Assembly (NCBI RefSeq): GCF_000471905.2
Contig: NW_006499364.1
Span: 3,918,405 to 3,982,404, forward strand
Length of the DNA stretch: 64,000 nt
Source of the DNA: Amborella trichopoda
Taxonomy: Eukaryota; Streptophyta; Magnoliopsida; Amborellales; Amborellaceae
Direction: 5' to 3'
The position numbers were made by a program, and so were the translations under genes. This document shows positions 1 through 13,100 of this stretch, piece by piece; within the stretch, counting starts at the first letter, position 1, and the number at the start of each line of letters is the position of its first letter. The notes beneath the pieces are model-generated. The model made no database searches. It saw only the letters and a program-made list of their open reading frames with translations, and was not told the origin of the DNA.

Positions 1-1468
1 AGAGACAGTCTAAGAAAAAAGAGATAATCAGGCCTACCATAACCCGCTTTGCGACAGATTACTTGGCTGTGGACTCCATTCGGGAATCTAAAGGTGCAAT
101 AAAAAGATTGTTTACCAGTGAATAGTGGTTAAATGACCACCTCTCGAAGTCCAGTACCGGGTTAAAAGTGGACAACATAGTCTCAAATAGAAGGTTCTGG
201 TCTCGATGTTCCAGTATCGTAGAGGCCAGTGCCCCTTTGGTCACGGTGTTAAAAATGGTGGATGCCGACAAGAAAGCTACCATGGGCATCCTTTATGAAA
301 GTATCGAGAGGGCCAAATCAGCTATTGGGGAGAAGTGTAGTTTTGCTAGTAAAGTGATCGAGATTATAGAAAGAAGGTGGAATACCAAATTTGAACGTCC
401 AATTCATTATGCAGGTAAATATATATTTATATCATTAAAATGTTTCATTCTAAATTATTTTTTTGTGAAATTTTAAATGACATTTCTCTATCTATATATT
501 TTCTAGGTTATTACTTCAACTCAAAATTTTTCTATTTGACACCTGAACATCCCCACAAGATTATGAAAGGAGTCAGATACATTATTGTCAGGTTGGAGAG
601 AAGCCATCGAAACCAGGTAGTAGCAATACAAGAGGTATTATTTAATATTTGGGTAAGAACTTGATTGAGTTGTTATATTTGTGAGGAATAATGCACTAAA
701 ACGAAATATTTTGTTTTAGCTTGTTATGTATATAGATGCTATAGGATCCTTCGGAACTAGACTTGCAAGGAACTCTCGAACTAAGATGGATCCAGGTTAT
801 CCGCTAACTAATATTTTGTTCATTCATATATTTAATCTTATGAATTGTTCTTGACCTTACAATGCTTTTTGCATTTTAATCCAGTAGAATGGTAGGAGAT
901 ATATGGTAGTGATGCACCTCACCTAACGAGGATATTAATCAAGGTGCTCTTGCAGACATGTTCTGCTACTGGCTGTGAGGAAAATTGGAGTACGTTCCAA
1001 TAGTTGCACACTATTAGGAGGAGTCGACTATCTTCGGAGAAGCTTCATAAACTAGTCTATGTTCATTACAACTTAAACTTCCGAGAGCGACAAATAAGAA
1101 GGAAGCTTGAAGATTATGGGCCGATAGACTTGGACACAATATTTGTCACAGACATAGCAGAACAATGGGTAATAAAAGAAGAGGAGCCAGTGTTCCACAA
1201 GAGAGGGTTCCTTGAGGCTATCGGTGAGGAAGATCTTGAAGAAGGTGATGAGCAACATGAAAGAGGAAGCAGCCCTCCAACATATCCACAATTCGTCAGA
1301 GATGTCGGTGATATTACACTTAATGAGCGAGAGTGGAAAGGGGGTCTAAGGGAAAATGAGAGAGATGATGATTCTGAGGCCACCCAATCCCAGCCAAATT
1401 ATTCGCATATCGAGTCCCAACAACAAGAGGGTAGGGATGAACACGATAGTGTAGATGAGCATGAATGA
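1..1468 (+). pseudogene. Decayed hAT transposase with DUF659-like and hAT dimerisation regions
   Basis: The translated pieces follow the order of plant hAT transposases. A segment with RFATDYLAV leads into NIVSNRRFWSRC and then LVTVLKMVDADKKATMG (DUF659/RNase H-like part). HYAG joins YYFNSKFFYLTPE, and EWWEIYGSDAP precedes a hAT dimerisation region with CEENWSTF and a YVHYNLNFRER segment. An acidic tail ends at 1468. Three short introns fit GT-AG rules and keep frame: 415-506, 653-719 and 796-884. In-frame stops occur at 123-125, 893-895 (the second W of the WW pair, TGG to TAG) and 1001-1003. The gene is open at the left edge. It is broken here, so it is a relic and not a source of active transposase. 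Confidence 0.75.
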
Positions 1469-1915
1469 TGGACAAGCTTCGCGATTTTGGATTAGGACCA
1501 CAACAAAACACTAACACTCAGGGATTTAGGTATAGTCAAGTGCCCACTAATTTGGATGATTTGTTTTTAGAATGAGTCAATGAATTGTCACACGAATTCA
1601 ATCAATGGCACCAGCGTGACCAAGATGAATAACGACGTCGTCTATCATTTTATTTTTAGATCGTATGTTACGAATTGTATGCTTTGTTGCAGTCCATGTA
1701 TGACGATTACTTAATCCATGATAATTTTATGTTTATTCTTTTGTGTGATGTAAATTAAATGGTAAATAGTAGTTCATGCAGGGAAAGAATATATCAATAT
1801 TCGCATATTCATGCAAAGAAATGAAAATTCTTAATGGAGTACCCTCATTTCTTATTGAATTCCTAAAAAACAACATTTATAATAAATTTTAATAACTTTT
1901 TCGGATTTGTTTTAA

Positions 1916-2026
1916 GGTTAAATTCGACCGATTCAGCTGATTCCCGATTTGAATCGTCGATTCGCAGATCCGAATGAGTTTTTGAGATGCCCGATCCGGG
2001 TCACCAATCCGCTTTTTAAACTACTG
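1916..2026. repeat. Terminal/subterminal repeat of a hAT-like element
   Basis: This is a GATCC/CGATTC-rich block ending in ctttttaaactactg. Its reverse complement matches the left end of the element at 8754, including a shared block cggat..ggtgacccgga. The same kind of sequence, in the opposite sense, forms the right end at 10440-10552. It is read here as the 3' terminus of the hAT relic to its left. Confidence 0.55.
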
Positions 2027-2394
2027 AATGGAACTATTAGTGGGTATCTTTTTTTGTATTAAGACTTTGAGAATTTCAGAAACGTTTGGAGTTATTTGTA
2101 TTGAATTTAAGCTAAAAACTTGCCGCACTAGAATATCACTATTTTGAGATGGATTTTTCAGAAAAATCTCTACAAATTATGAGTTATTGCTAGAATTTTT
2201 GAGAAGTGTTATTTTTTACCGTGCCCTGGTTGCCTTTTTTGGCTTTAATCACATATTGTGCCATTCAAATCGGACGGCGCATAGGGCTGCAGCCCTAGTT
2301 ACGATCATTGGGCTCCAACCTTTTGAAAATATGTTTCAATTGTAAAAATACAAAAAAAAAATGAAAAGAATAAATAATGTAAACGAAATAAGGA

Positions 2395-2750
2395 AAAAGT
2401 TTATATAAGGATGCTACCTTATAATGTAGAACTACGGATGCCCCTAAAAAATCCATGGGAAAATGTAGTTTTAATGTTGAAAAACCTTTTGATTGATTAT
2501 CTCGACATCGAGATGTATAACTATGAAAAATAAAAAGATTTTAAGTCTAAAAAATAATATATTTTACGACATATTATCTACATCATCCGTCCATTTTTAA
2601 GATTTTCATATGTTTATAAATCTACTTAATTTTAACCTTTTTTAAAATTTAAAATTTTATAATTAGATATAAAAATAGATTTTGAGATTATCGTATCAAC
2701 ATTTACATCAAAATTATATGCATGATAAAGCCCTAAAATAAAGCCAAAAT
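2395..2750. repeat. MITE-like AT-rich repeat, copy 1
   Basis: This AT-rich block starts with aagtttatataagg and contains the core gattatctcgacatcgag followed by an atgaaaaa stretch. The same core, in either orientation, recurs at about 9600, 24375, 25755 and 26440, each time in a 250-400 bp block with similar ends. It has no coding capacity. It lies about 650 bp upstream of the likely transcription start of the kinase gene. The right end is poorly defined. Confidence 0.45.
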
Positions 2751-3149
2751 AGTTTTATATTCTAATTCTAAAAGTTGGATTCAAGCAGTCGGAATTGGGT
2801 GTGGGTCCAAGTGACTTGGACCCAGTCTGGGTCCATGGGGAACCTGGTTGGGTTGAGTGCGGGTCTAGATACATTCCGACGCGGACCCCGCCGTTGCCAA
2901 TGTAAGAGACAGTGGAGTAATGTTCAGAGAGAAACAGAGTGAGGTTGATTGGCTTGGTATGCGCTGCCATGGTGAGAGAGGGGAGAGAGAGGGGTTTGGT
3001 TTGGTACGCAATGCATTCCGTGAAAGGGAAAAAGAAGGGGTTAGTGGGAAAAGGGTCACCTTAATGGCGGTTGTTGGGGTGTCAAAAATGGAAAAGAGAC
3101 GATTACTCTTTGTCACGAACAGAGAAAGCAAAACTTTCCCCAACTTTTT

Positions 3150-3408
3150 CACACGTTCTCCGCCATCCCATCCTTCTCTCTCTCACTCTCTCTCTCACGG
3201 CTGCTCTAAAGGAGAAAAGCAAGCAACATTACGATGGAGCCACCACCCACTTCTCCCCTTTTAATCCTTCCTCGGACTTTGGGTCCTTTCACATGCATGG
3301 GTAGGTGGCATGGCATAAGAGGTGGTGTCATTTTTCCTCATTTCGCCGCTCTTCCTCACAGGTTTTACTTTCGCTCTCCTCTTTTAATACCCATTCCCTC
3401 CCTCCCTG
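3150..3408 (+). promoter_or_regulatory. Probable 5' leader of the kinase gene with a CT-rich tract
   Basis: A TC-rich tract (about 3173-3199) and several pyrimidine-rich segments precede a canonical donor, GTAAGT, at 3409. CT-rich leaders are common just downstream of plant transcription starts. No clear TATA box was found, so the start site is not placed. The region from 2755 to 3150 has short overlapping ORFs but nothing recognisable. Confidence 0.35.
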
Positions 3409-3635
3409 GTAAGTTCTGCTCTCTTAACCTTTTTCTCCTCCTTTCTCTTGCTTTATTTTTGAACCCAACATTCAGATTTTTCTCGGCATTCATAGCACAC
3501 CCCAATATTTTTAATTCAGATAGTTATTCAGTTCCATCATGGTTTTAAATTACCTGGTCTGTTTACTATTTAAAACTGTTAGCTATATCAAAAACTTTGC
3601 AACTTGTAGCTTATGAAGTCTACTGATTGATGAAT

Positions 3636-3668
<33 letters not shown>

Positions 3669-4067
3669 CTTTTTTTTTTTAAAAAAAGTTTTGCAAACAT
3701 AGTTTCTCATCTAATCTTAAAATAGTGAAATAACGCTGTTCGCCCTTTGTTTGTGTTTCACCAATGGTTATCTAATGTCTGCAAGGAATATGGTGGTGGA
3801 TATATTGTGATAGAAGCAGAAATTTTGGTTGCCTTTTCTTTCTTTTTCACATCAGTTACGAAGTACACTACCTTTTGCTACATGTTTCTTAAATTTTGAT
3901 AGTATGTTTGGTATGCGAGCACAGGATTCGAACTTGTGAGCTGGAAGTTGAGAAAGAGGGCTTGATGGATTGAAATCCATGTTTATTTTCTGGAGAAAAA
4001 ACTATATCTAATTTTACTGTATTAACTTTTTTCTATAAAATATTTGTGTAGTTATTGTCACTGGCAG
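3409..4067 (+). other. Putative 5'-UTR intron of the kinase gene
   Basis: The donor is GTAAGT at 3409 and the acceptor ends ..ctggcag at 4067, 124 bases before the start codon. The segment is T-rich and has a run of about 40 T with few interruptions at 3641-3680. A leader intron would explain the 650-bp gap between the CT-rich leader and the first coding exon. This is inferred from splice signals only. Confidence 0.4.
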
Positions 4068-4070
4068 GGA

Positions 4071-4148
4071 ATGAAGGCATCGGCACATGCATACATGTTT
4101 TACTCCATGAATAGAGCATTTTTGGCATTGGCTTTTGCCAAGGAATGA
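4071..4148 (+). other. Upstream ORF (25 codons) before the kinase start
   Basis: An ATG at 4071 opens a 25-codon frame that ends in TGA at 4146-4148, 43 bases before the kinase ATG. If the leader intron is spliced as proposed, this is the first ATG after the acceptor. It could then lower translation of the main frame. Whether it is translated is unknown. Confidence 0.3.
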
Positions 4149-4191
4149 CTAGCTTGTGAGATTATTGAGAGCTGCCTATCTAATAATAAGC

Positions 4192-7100
4192 ATGGCTAAT
4201 CCTCGAATATTGGCATTCTACATCACAATCTGTTGTGTGTCCTTTGTTATATCCAAGATTGTAATTTCAGTCCTCCTATACTGGAGATGGTCCAGAAAAA
4301 AGCAGGTTTTTGAGGATAGTACCTCAGGTACTTAAACATTTAATAATTTCAATCTTATGCACTCTGATTCTATTTATTCAAGAAATCTCCTCTATGGGAC
4401 TTTGTGCTGTGTTATAAGTGGGAGTGCTGAAATTTTCTACGCGATCAGGTGGGAAGATGGTAATGTTCAGGTCTCCAGTGATACAATCACTCACCTCGGA
4501 GGTCTTTCTCAAGAAGACAATGAAGTTGTCCAACAAGGACATTATCGGGTTTGGCGGCTTTGCAACAGTTTACAAACTGGTCATAGATGATTCTACTGCT
4601 TTTGCAGTCAAGAAGCTGAACCGTAGTAGCCTTGGTAGGGACACTGGATTTGAAAGAGAGCTCGAGGCAATGGGAGACATAAAACATAGAAATATTGTTA
4701 CTCTTCATGGCTACTATACAGCCCCTCAATTCAATCTTTTGATATGTGAGCTTATGCCCAATGGAAGCTTGGATGCGCATCTTCATGGTACATATGGGGC
4801 ATACTTCTTTGCCATTTAATCTACGTTCGAAATGCATGCCACTTTTCAAAACTACATGTTCAAGTGATTTGTACTTTTTAATCCAATTTTGAAGTTATTC
4901 CTATTAAGTTTTGCAGGAAAAGTATCTGAGAGAAAGATTCTGCATTGGCCTTTGAGGTATAAAATCGCAATGGGTGCTGCTCGAGGCATAGCCTACCTTC
5001 ATCATGATTGCATTCCACATATTATTCATAGAGACATAAAGTCCAGCAACATCTTGTTAGACAAAAACATGGAGGCCCGGGTTTCTGACTTTGGACTTGC
5101 CACATTGATGAAACCTGATCAGACACATGTTTCAACATGTGTTGCAGGGACATTCGGTTATTTAGCTCCCGGTAAGAAACAATATGAGTTCGCATTAGTG
5201 TTTAAAGTCAAGATTGATGCCACCTCATTTCTTTTCTGAGTTGCAAGTTATCTTAGTTTCTGCTTGATCATTGTTCTGAAACAGTGACAGGCATCTTGTT
5301 TGCAGAATATATTGATACTGGAAGGGCAACAGAAAAAGGAGACGTATACAGCTATGGGGTCCTCTTACTGGAGATATTAACTGGGAAAAGACCCACGGAT
5401 GAGACATTTATTGAGCATGGCTCCAAACTAGTGAACTGGGTAAACTCTCTTGCTTACTGTAGAACTGATTAAATGGATTTTCTGAAGCTGCATATTATGT
5501 AAGTATTGGAACCTATATGATAATGGACACTTGGTATCCTTGTAGATTCTGTCAAATTGATATCGTTTATTAGACTTCTTCCTGAAGCAAAGGTCTATTA
5601 GTTAGTTCCTTATCTTCTCAGCCCATATGTATTATCATTGCAGTTAGCCTTTTTCTACTGCTTGACTTTCAACTTCCCCCCTACAATATTGATTGTTCTA
5701 AGTCAACAACTGAGTGTAAAATAGCAATCTCTCATTGGATATGTTTTCGTTTTAGCTTTTATAGAGTGACATGGACACAGAGTACGAATCGTCCCCTTTA
5801 ATGGATCATATATACTTGATCCTGGATATTGAACATGAATTGCCCATAGTGGAGAAAGTGGATGGATTTAACTAGACTGGTTGCTATTTGTAGCCAATCA
5901 ATGCACAAGTTTATGACACTATTTCTCATGTGCTGCCTTTGGAAAGAGAACAAAAATGGTCATGTGCCTTCTGTCTTTTTTATCATGTAACATAGATGCA
6001 CAGGCATTGACCTTCATGGCCTAATTGAGTTTTAAGCTGAATAGATATGCTATGATAGAATATTGCATGTTATGAACTTATGACCAATGGAACATGTTTT
6101 TTTACTGAATTTTCTTTTCTAGTTCTTCAGTTTTTTTAGTTGAAGTTGAGTGGAAGAGGAAGGAGCTTTGGATGGGTGTTTGCTACCCTGGATCATGTAC
6201 ATGTTTTTGTTTAGACTAAGGGCTTTGCTGAGAATTCAAAACAAATTACGAGAAAATAGTGGGAGTCTATTGTTTTCAAAGTCCACAAGTCAATGTACAA
6301 CGACTGTGTCATTTCCAACATAGCCCAAATAAGAGGAAAATTATGGGAGAAAATATGCTGCAAGCTTTATGTCCTCACTTTGGTCATGGAGTGCTATATT
6401 TGTCAAACTTTTTATCCGTTATGCAATTTGTGAGAGTAGGATGGACAATTTAGCAAAAAATTGCTGTTCAGGTGAATGTGCTCGTGTGGTCTCTTGACTT
6501 ATTTTCATACTTTTTGATATTTTGGTTCAGTTCCCAATTGGACCCTCCACCAAATGTCATCAATTAGGTCTTCCAAAAATGTCATCACCATTGGAAATCA
6601 GCACCACCTTTGGGCATATCTTCAAAACTGAATGGGGCTAATGTGGGTTTAACTTAAGGCTAACGTCGTTGTTAGAAATCACCATGCATGCTAACTAGTT
6701 GGGCGTATGCCAATTTCAAATATTAACAAAGCACATTTTATCTTACAAAATAATATTCAAACTTGAGTGCGTAGTGCAAGCATTACAAAAAGGAGTTAAT
6801 GCTAAGATGATAGAGTTTGTGTTATCACTTCTCAGTTAGTTGCAGGAACCTTGCATGTAGGGTGGCGATCCTGCTCGGAAACTTCTGTATCATTTCAGAA
6901 TGTATATTAGTAAAAGCCTATAATCGTCTCATGTAAGTTTATAACTTATACTACTAGTTACCTAATGGTTTTAAAACTCTGACAAAAAAAATGCGCAATT
7001 TATAACAAATTGTGTTCCTCCCTATGTTGCATGGACAAGGGTACCTGTGCCAGTGTCAAACATGGGTATGAGGCATTGGAGAATAGGATTTGGATACACA

Positions 7101-10100
7101 CCTATATTATAAAGAGACAAAAAATCCAATACTGTTTGCTGAGTGGTCCTAAAAACAAATCTATTGTGCCAAAGTTGGCTAAATTCATACATGTTGTTCA
7201 AGTTCGAATGTCTACTTCAAACATAAAGGAACTGAGAGAGTGAGAGTTGAGCCCCGATTGTGGTGAGCCTGCCATTGTCGAGCCCTGCCTGCATCTCGCC
7301 GCCTTGGGCATGGGTGGGCATGACCCTCCCACCGCTCTACGCCAGCTACACCCAACTGGTTAAATACTCTTCCCGCCTTCCTCCCTCTCCCTCCTCAGGT
7401 GCCACCCAGCTAGCCCCTATCCCCCCAACTCCCTCATCCTCACCTCCCTTCTCTACTCCTACCCTGCCGTCACTGACTTCCTCCGCTCCTTCTAACCTAA
7501 ACTCACTACTATCCCAGCTGAAAGGACCCTGGGACCGAAACAATATCTCCTCTGTACCTTAGTCGATAACCTCCAGCCGCGTTGTGATGACTTCTGAGGT
7601 ATTGAGAAATGGGGGCACCACATTTGGCAAGAGCTTGACCTTGGCTGCCAGAAACTCTCAGATGGGTTTATTCTTTTTTGCTTCCCATTCAAAAACAGTG
7701 CCCTCCTGGCCCTTCAGAGCTCTCAATAGGGGAGCTACCCTCCCTCTGCTGTTGATCTGCTGACCTGGGGGCCTTTAGGAGGAAGTGGGTTTGGCTCACT
7801 GTTGCTTCAATTCCCCTTCATGCTTGGAACCTCGAAACCCTCAGAAGCATCGGAAAATCTTGCAGGTTGTTCATAGCCATCCTTGGAAATCGTTGAAATT
7901 TCTCCCATTCGGCACCATCCAGATGCTTGTTGATGTCCTTGACCCCCAGTTCATCCCCCCTTTCCTCTGGAAGTGGAGGGCTCCTGGACCAAGACTCCTG
8001 GACCAAAGTGACTAGACGCCTTGCGATCATCGCAGCCATCCAAGATTGCATTCCAAGGCCAAACCAGCCCCCCATCCGACGACCTCCACTCGATCCCCCA
8101 ATTGATCCCTAGCCAATCCCTTCCCTCCCTCAAGATCTGAACCCAACCCCCCCGACACCATCGCCCATCATTTGATTACCGTCTCCTTTTACTTCTGTAC
8201 CTATGCCACCTTCTCTCTCTTCTCTCACCCATCCTCCCCCTTCCCTCTAATCCCTCCCTACTCCCTCATTCCCTCTCATCCCTCCCTACTCCCTCACACG
8301 TGTTCGTCTCCCCTCTCCATGCCATGTGCCCCATCCCTCTTCCCAACATCCACTCTCCTTCCTTTTACAATCCTCTTCCCAACATCCACACTCCTTCCTC
8401 TTACATTCCTTAGTTTCATGTTCCTTACATATTTGGAAGCTAAGGAGGAAATCAATACATCTATTTGATTTGCATCCTTCAAAATGCTAAAAGCATCCAT
8501 GTGACATCTTCTTTTTCCAACCCAAAATTTTTCTAGATGATGTGGAAGCACACCTGATGCAGCTCAAGGTCAGCACAACATAGGCAGAATTCCTCAGCAG
8601 TCAACTTGCCAAGTCAGCAAATAGTGGACACTTAGTCCGCTTCGTTGTTGCTTTGAAAACAATTGGTTCTTGGAGCATATGCATGAGACTTTTTTTGGCT
8701 TTGGAATAGTGCATGTGGGAAATAAGAGTCTTGCAATGAATATATCATAGAAGCAATGTTTTAAAAAACGGATCAGTGACCCGGACCATTTGTTCCAAAA
8801 ACCGGGTCGAATCAGTGGATTGGCATTTCGGATCGGAGAATTGGCAGGATTGGCCGGATTCAGCCTTAAAAAAATTCAAAAAATCGCTAAAATTTCTTTA
8901 AAATCTAGTTTTTTAGGTTTTTCAAAAAATTAATAGCATTGAATTATTGTTTTTCATTATTTTACAAAGAATATGTAAATACTGAGAACCCATCTCTTGT
9001 CTGAGTATTTGATGTCCATTAATTTCACTTCATAGTCAATAATTCATCTTTCCTATCTTAGTTTTCTAAATGGATAAACAAATATGTGACAATAAAATCC
9101 CAGTTTGACATTGAAATTATTTATCTTGCCATCTAAATCAATTCAAAATTTAGAAAGACTATGTTCTTGTGACATTTTAATTTGGCATGTTACTATTCTC
9201 CCTTGGGAGCATAGTTTACTTCTACTTCCTTGGCCAGACCACCTATTTGTGAGGATGTTTTCAATTTGAAATTTTAGGAATCACCTAAAAACCAATAGAC
9301 GATTATTCTAAAAAAAAAAAATTTTAATTTGCTAACATGGGTGTGGTGTTTATAAGGTTTCAACCTTAAACAATCCAATTAAGGCACACCTCCAAATTTT
9401 ATCATAACATGTAATTTTGGTGTAAAAATTTCTTAGGATTGTCGAAAAATCTATTTTCATATCTAATTATAAAATTTTAACTCCAAAAATGGTTAAAATC
9501 AAGTAAATCTATAAACATATATTAAAATCTTGAAAATGGACGGTTTAGATAATGTGTTGTAAGATGCACTATTTCTAGGACACAAAATCCTTTTTTTTTT
9601 CATATCCATATATCACAATGTCGAGATGATCAATTAGATGGTTTTTCCAACATTAAAACAAACTTTTCCGATGGATTTTGAAGTGCATCTTTAATTCTAC
9701 ATATTAAGGTTGCAACTTTATATGAACTTTTTTCGTCTAACACCAAGATCTCACGTTCAAAAAATTGGACGGTTTCTATTCAATCTTGACATTATTTTTT
9801 CCATGTGCATGGATGGTGCAATTAGGAATATTGATTTTAATCCATGAGTTGAAGAGGTTATATCCCTAAAATTTGAAGTTCTAAAATAAACCCTTGGTAG
9901 GGTTTGCTCGAGGGAGTGAATGGACAATAGACTCTCGAAGAAGTATAATATCTTTTGGCTTCGTACTTATTACTCTTTTTTAATACAACAGTTAACAGCA
10001 TCAAAAAAATATCCTCTGGCTTCAAATTAAGAAGTAAAACGAAGAGAGCACAATAGCAATTACTGCCCCCATCCATCTCTCGCTCTCCATCGTTGCATTT

Positions 10101-13100
10101 TACTGTCCTTTCTCTTCCTCTCTCGTATTATCCAACAATCTTGTTCTCTCTCTTATTGCTTCAAATTTAGTCCCACATCGGACATATTCCAAAGGGTGAC
10201 AGGGCTTGGAGACTATAGAATAACGTGAGGGGGTGGAGGGCACTTAAGCGTGTGCTACCCTAAGCACATGGGGATGGTTGCGTCGTTCATTAGAGGGTTG
10301 TGCACCATCTGGTGGCATTAAATTATAGAATAAAAAAAAAAGAAGGAAAAGTGTAAAAAGTAATTTTGGGGAGCCGGCTAGAACCTCTCCTTAACCCAAA
10401 AAAATTAAATATTTTTTTTTAAAAAAAGTTGGCCTGTTTACAGTAGAACTGTTCGGTTTTTTGACATAATCAAGTGGTTCTGTCAGAGAACCGAGTGGTC
10501 CATAGGGGGAATCAGCCGGTTCCGATCTGGATCATCAATTTTTTAAACACTGCATAGAAGTCAATGTATTTCATTTTTGAAAAGGGTGCATAGAAACTAG
10601 GATTGCGTTGGAATAGTCGTGGCATGGTGATGGGTTCAGTTCTGCATGTTTCCTCTGTAGTGTCTGTCTTTAGTCAATGTTTTGATGGCTTCAATGTGGG
10701 GTTTGGTCTTCCAATGTATAGGGACTTGGTAGCATCTAGATTGAGGTTTGGAGTTTATAAGAGTCTTGTATGGTTGCTGGAAACAATAGTGACGAATTTT
10801 TGAATGAGAAAAGTTTATTTATTGCAAGCAATTCTCTGCTGTAGTTGGAGTTGAGTAAGTCTTTCCTACCTAGGAGTTGAGTACTACTTGGCATGTTTGA
10901 TTCCCAACACACACACACACCCCCACCCAACCCCTCCCCCCCNNNNNNNNNNNNNNNNNNNNNNNNNNNNNNNNNNNNNNNNNNNNNNNNNNNNNNNNNN
11001 NNNNNNNNNNNNNNNNNNNNNNNNNNNNNNNNNNNNNNNNNNNNNNNNNNNNNNNNNNNNNNNNNNNNNNNNNNNNNNNNNNNNNNNNNNNNNNNNNNNN
11101 NNNNNNNNNNNNNNNNNNNNNNNNNNNNNNNNNNNNNNNNNNNNNNNNNNNNNNNNNNNNNNNNNNNNNNNNNNNNNNNNNNNNNNNNNNNNNNNNNNNN
11201 NNNNNNNNNNNNNNNNNNNNNNNNNNNNNNNNNNNNNNNNNNNNNNNNNNNNNNNNNNNNNNNNNNNNNNNNNNNNNNNNNNNNNNNNNNNNNNNNNNNN
11301 NNNNNNNNNNNNNNNNNNNNNNNNNNNNNNNNNNNNNNNNNNNNNNNNNNNNNNNNNNNNNNNNNNNNNNNNNNNNNNNNNNNNNNNNNNNNNNNNNNNN
11401 NNNNNNNNNNNNNNNNNNNNNNNNNNNNNNNNNNNNNNNNNNNNNNNNNNNNNNNNNNNNNNNNNNNNNNNNNNNNNNNNNNNNNNNNNNNNNNNNNNNN
11501 NNNNNNNNNNNNNNNNNNNNNNNNNNNNNNNNNNNNNNNNNNNNNNNNNNNNNNNNNNNNNNNNNNNNNNNNNNNNNNNNNNNNNNNNNNNNNNACAAAG
11601 TCCATCTCTTGCTCTTGCTGGCTGAGCATTTTCCGATAATAACTTGAAGGCCCCCACATGCCTCTATGCTTTCGCATAAAATACTTAGTTTCTTGTTCCG
11701 GACATATTGGAAGCTTAGAGGAAGAGGACAGGTTTGTTTGTTTTCATTGTGCAAAATGCTTAGAGCACAAATATTCTCCGTCAACAATGGATGTCAACCT
11801 AGTAGAGACTTCTATCTCACCATAAATTTATAAGCCAGATCTCCGGTTATTGCTCCAACATGATATGAATTTCCTAACGTCTTTGGAAAGGCACAGCGAG
11901 ATATTCTATAACCTTGGTTTTCCCATCTTCATGGGAGCCTAGTTTCTTACCATCTTAGGTTTGGCTGTTGATACGGGGCTAAAAGGCTTGTACCATGGCT
12001 ATTGCCTTACAAATGCCTTCTGAAGTTCTCTTGTGGTGGTAGAACATGAAGAGAGTATATGATCAAGTTTGTGAGAAATCCACATTGTACATTGGTGAAT
12101 CTGTCCCTACCTTGGCTGATGACATTTTGTCCCAGTCCCATGTCATAGATATAACTATTTATGTCTATGAATAGTGTGACTCCTCATTTCTATCAATTAA
12201 AAAGTTCATATCTGTAGATCGCTATTTTATTTTGAAACTAAATGGTCACAATTTCCTCTTGTCATCTCATTCAGCCACAACTTTTCTTAATGGAACTATG
12301 AGCTGGCTCACATTGATGGTGAAGTCCCAACTGCTGTCACTGTTTGGCCCCCAATCTAAGGAGTGAGATGCGTTTCTTTTTTCTTTAAGAAATCTAAAGA
12401 GTGAGATGTCATTCTGGATTACCTTTTGGATTCGCACCACCTTACTTTAGCTTTCTACTCTTTCCCAAAAGATTGATAAATCAGAAGTGGGAGGACTGTC
12501 CCCCCTTGGTAGGCATTTTCACCAATCAAGAATCCATGCTCTTGGGTAGATACGCTCCTTCCCATGGTGCTCAGCGTGCATGCCTTTTTCACCTCAAATA
12601 CAATGTTTAAATTTTGTCCATTAATCACATCAGTGACTGGTCTTATGATGGAGTTAACATGCATGATGCATATGCTAATAAAACATGCTCATTGCCAGTA
12701 AAGGATGAGCCACCATCAATTTGTTGAGAAAATTTCACTGTATATTGTGTGTAATAGAACTGTACATAGATACAAAAAATGGCAACCCAACAAGTCGGGT
12801 GCTCATGGGTACATCAAAGAGGTAAAAAAAGGTGTGGTAGAACCTCTCACATCAAAGAGGTCAAAAAATGTGAAGAAGATACCCCCCTATGGTTCAGCAC
12901 CATAGATGCAGGGAACTTGGTCAGGGGTGGCAATCCCCCTCGGAATCTCGCTCCAGCGCTCCTGGAGTACAAGCCACAGTGGAGCTCGCTCCCCCATCAT
13001 GGGAGCTTGATCCGTATCTTATAAGGATCTCGATCCCTGCTAAAAGGGATCTTGATTGCTTTGGAAGGGGATCATGACTCCACTGAAATTGGGGCATGGT

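Larger units (their letters stand above)
1..2026 (+). mobile_element. hAT-superfamily transposon remnant, 3' part
   Basis: This stretch holds a decayed hAT transposase gene (1-1468) followed by AT-rich non-coding sequence and a likely right terminus ending at 2026. Read on the minus strand, the last ~30 bases (cagtagtttaaaaagcgg, then ttggtgacccggatc) closely match the left end of the 1.8 kb element at 8754-10552. The left end lies outside the window, so no target duplication can be checked. Assigning the terminus to the same element as the transposase is inference from proximity and from the shared hAT type. Confidence 0.6.

Noticed and set aside
4357..4590. 77-codon frame across the exon 1-2 boundary
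   Set aside because: It is a shadow in another frame. The kinase reading across the 4328-4448 intron explains the region.
10736..11787. Long open frames of 245-313 codons on both strands
   Set aside because: They exist only because the 652-N gap is read as open. The real flanks contribute short, unrelated peptides.
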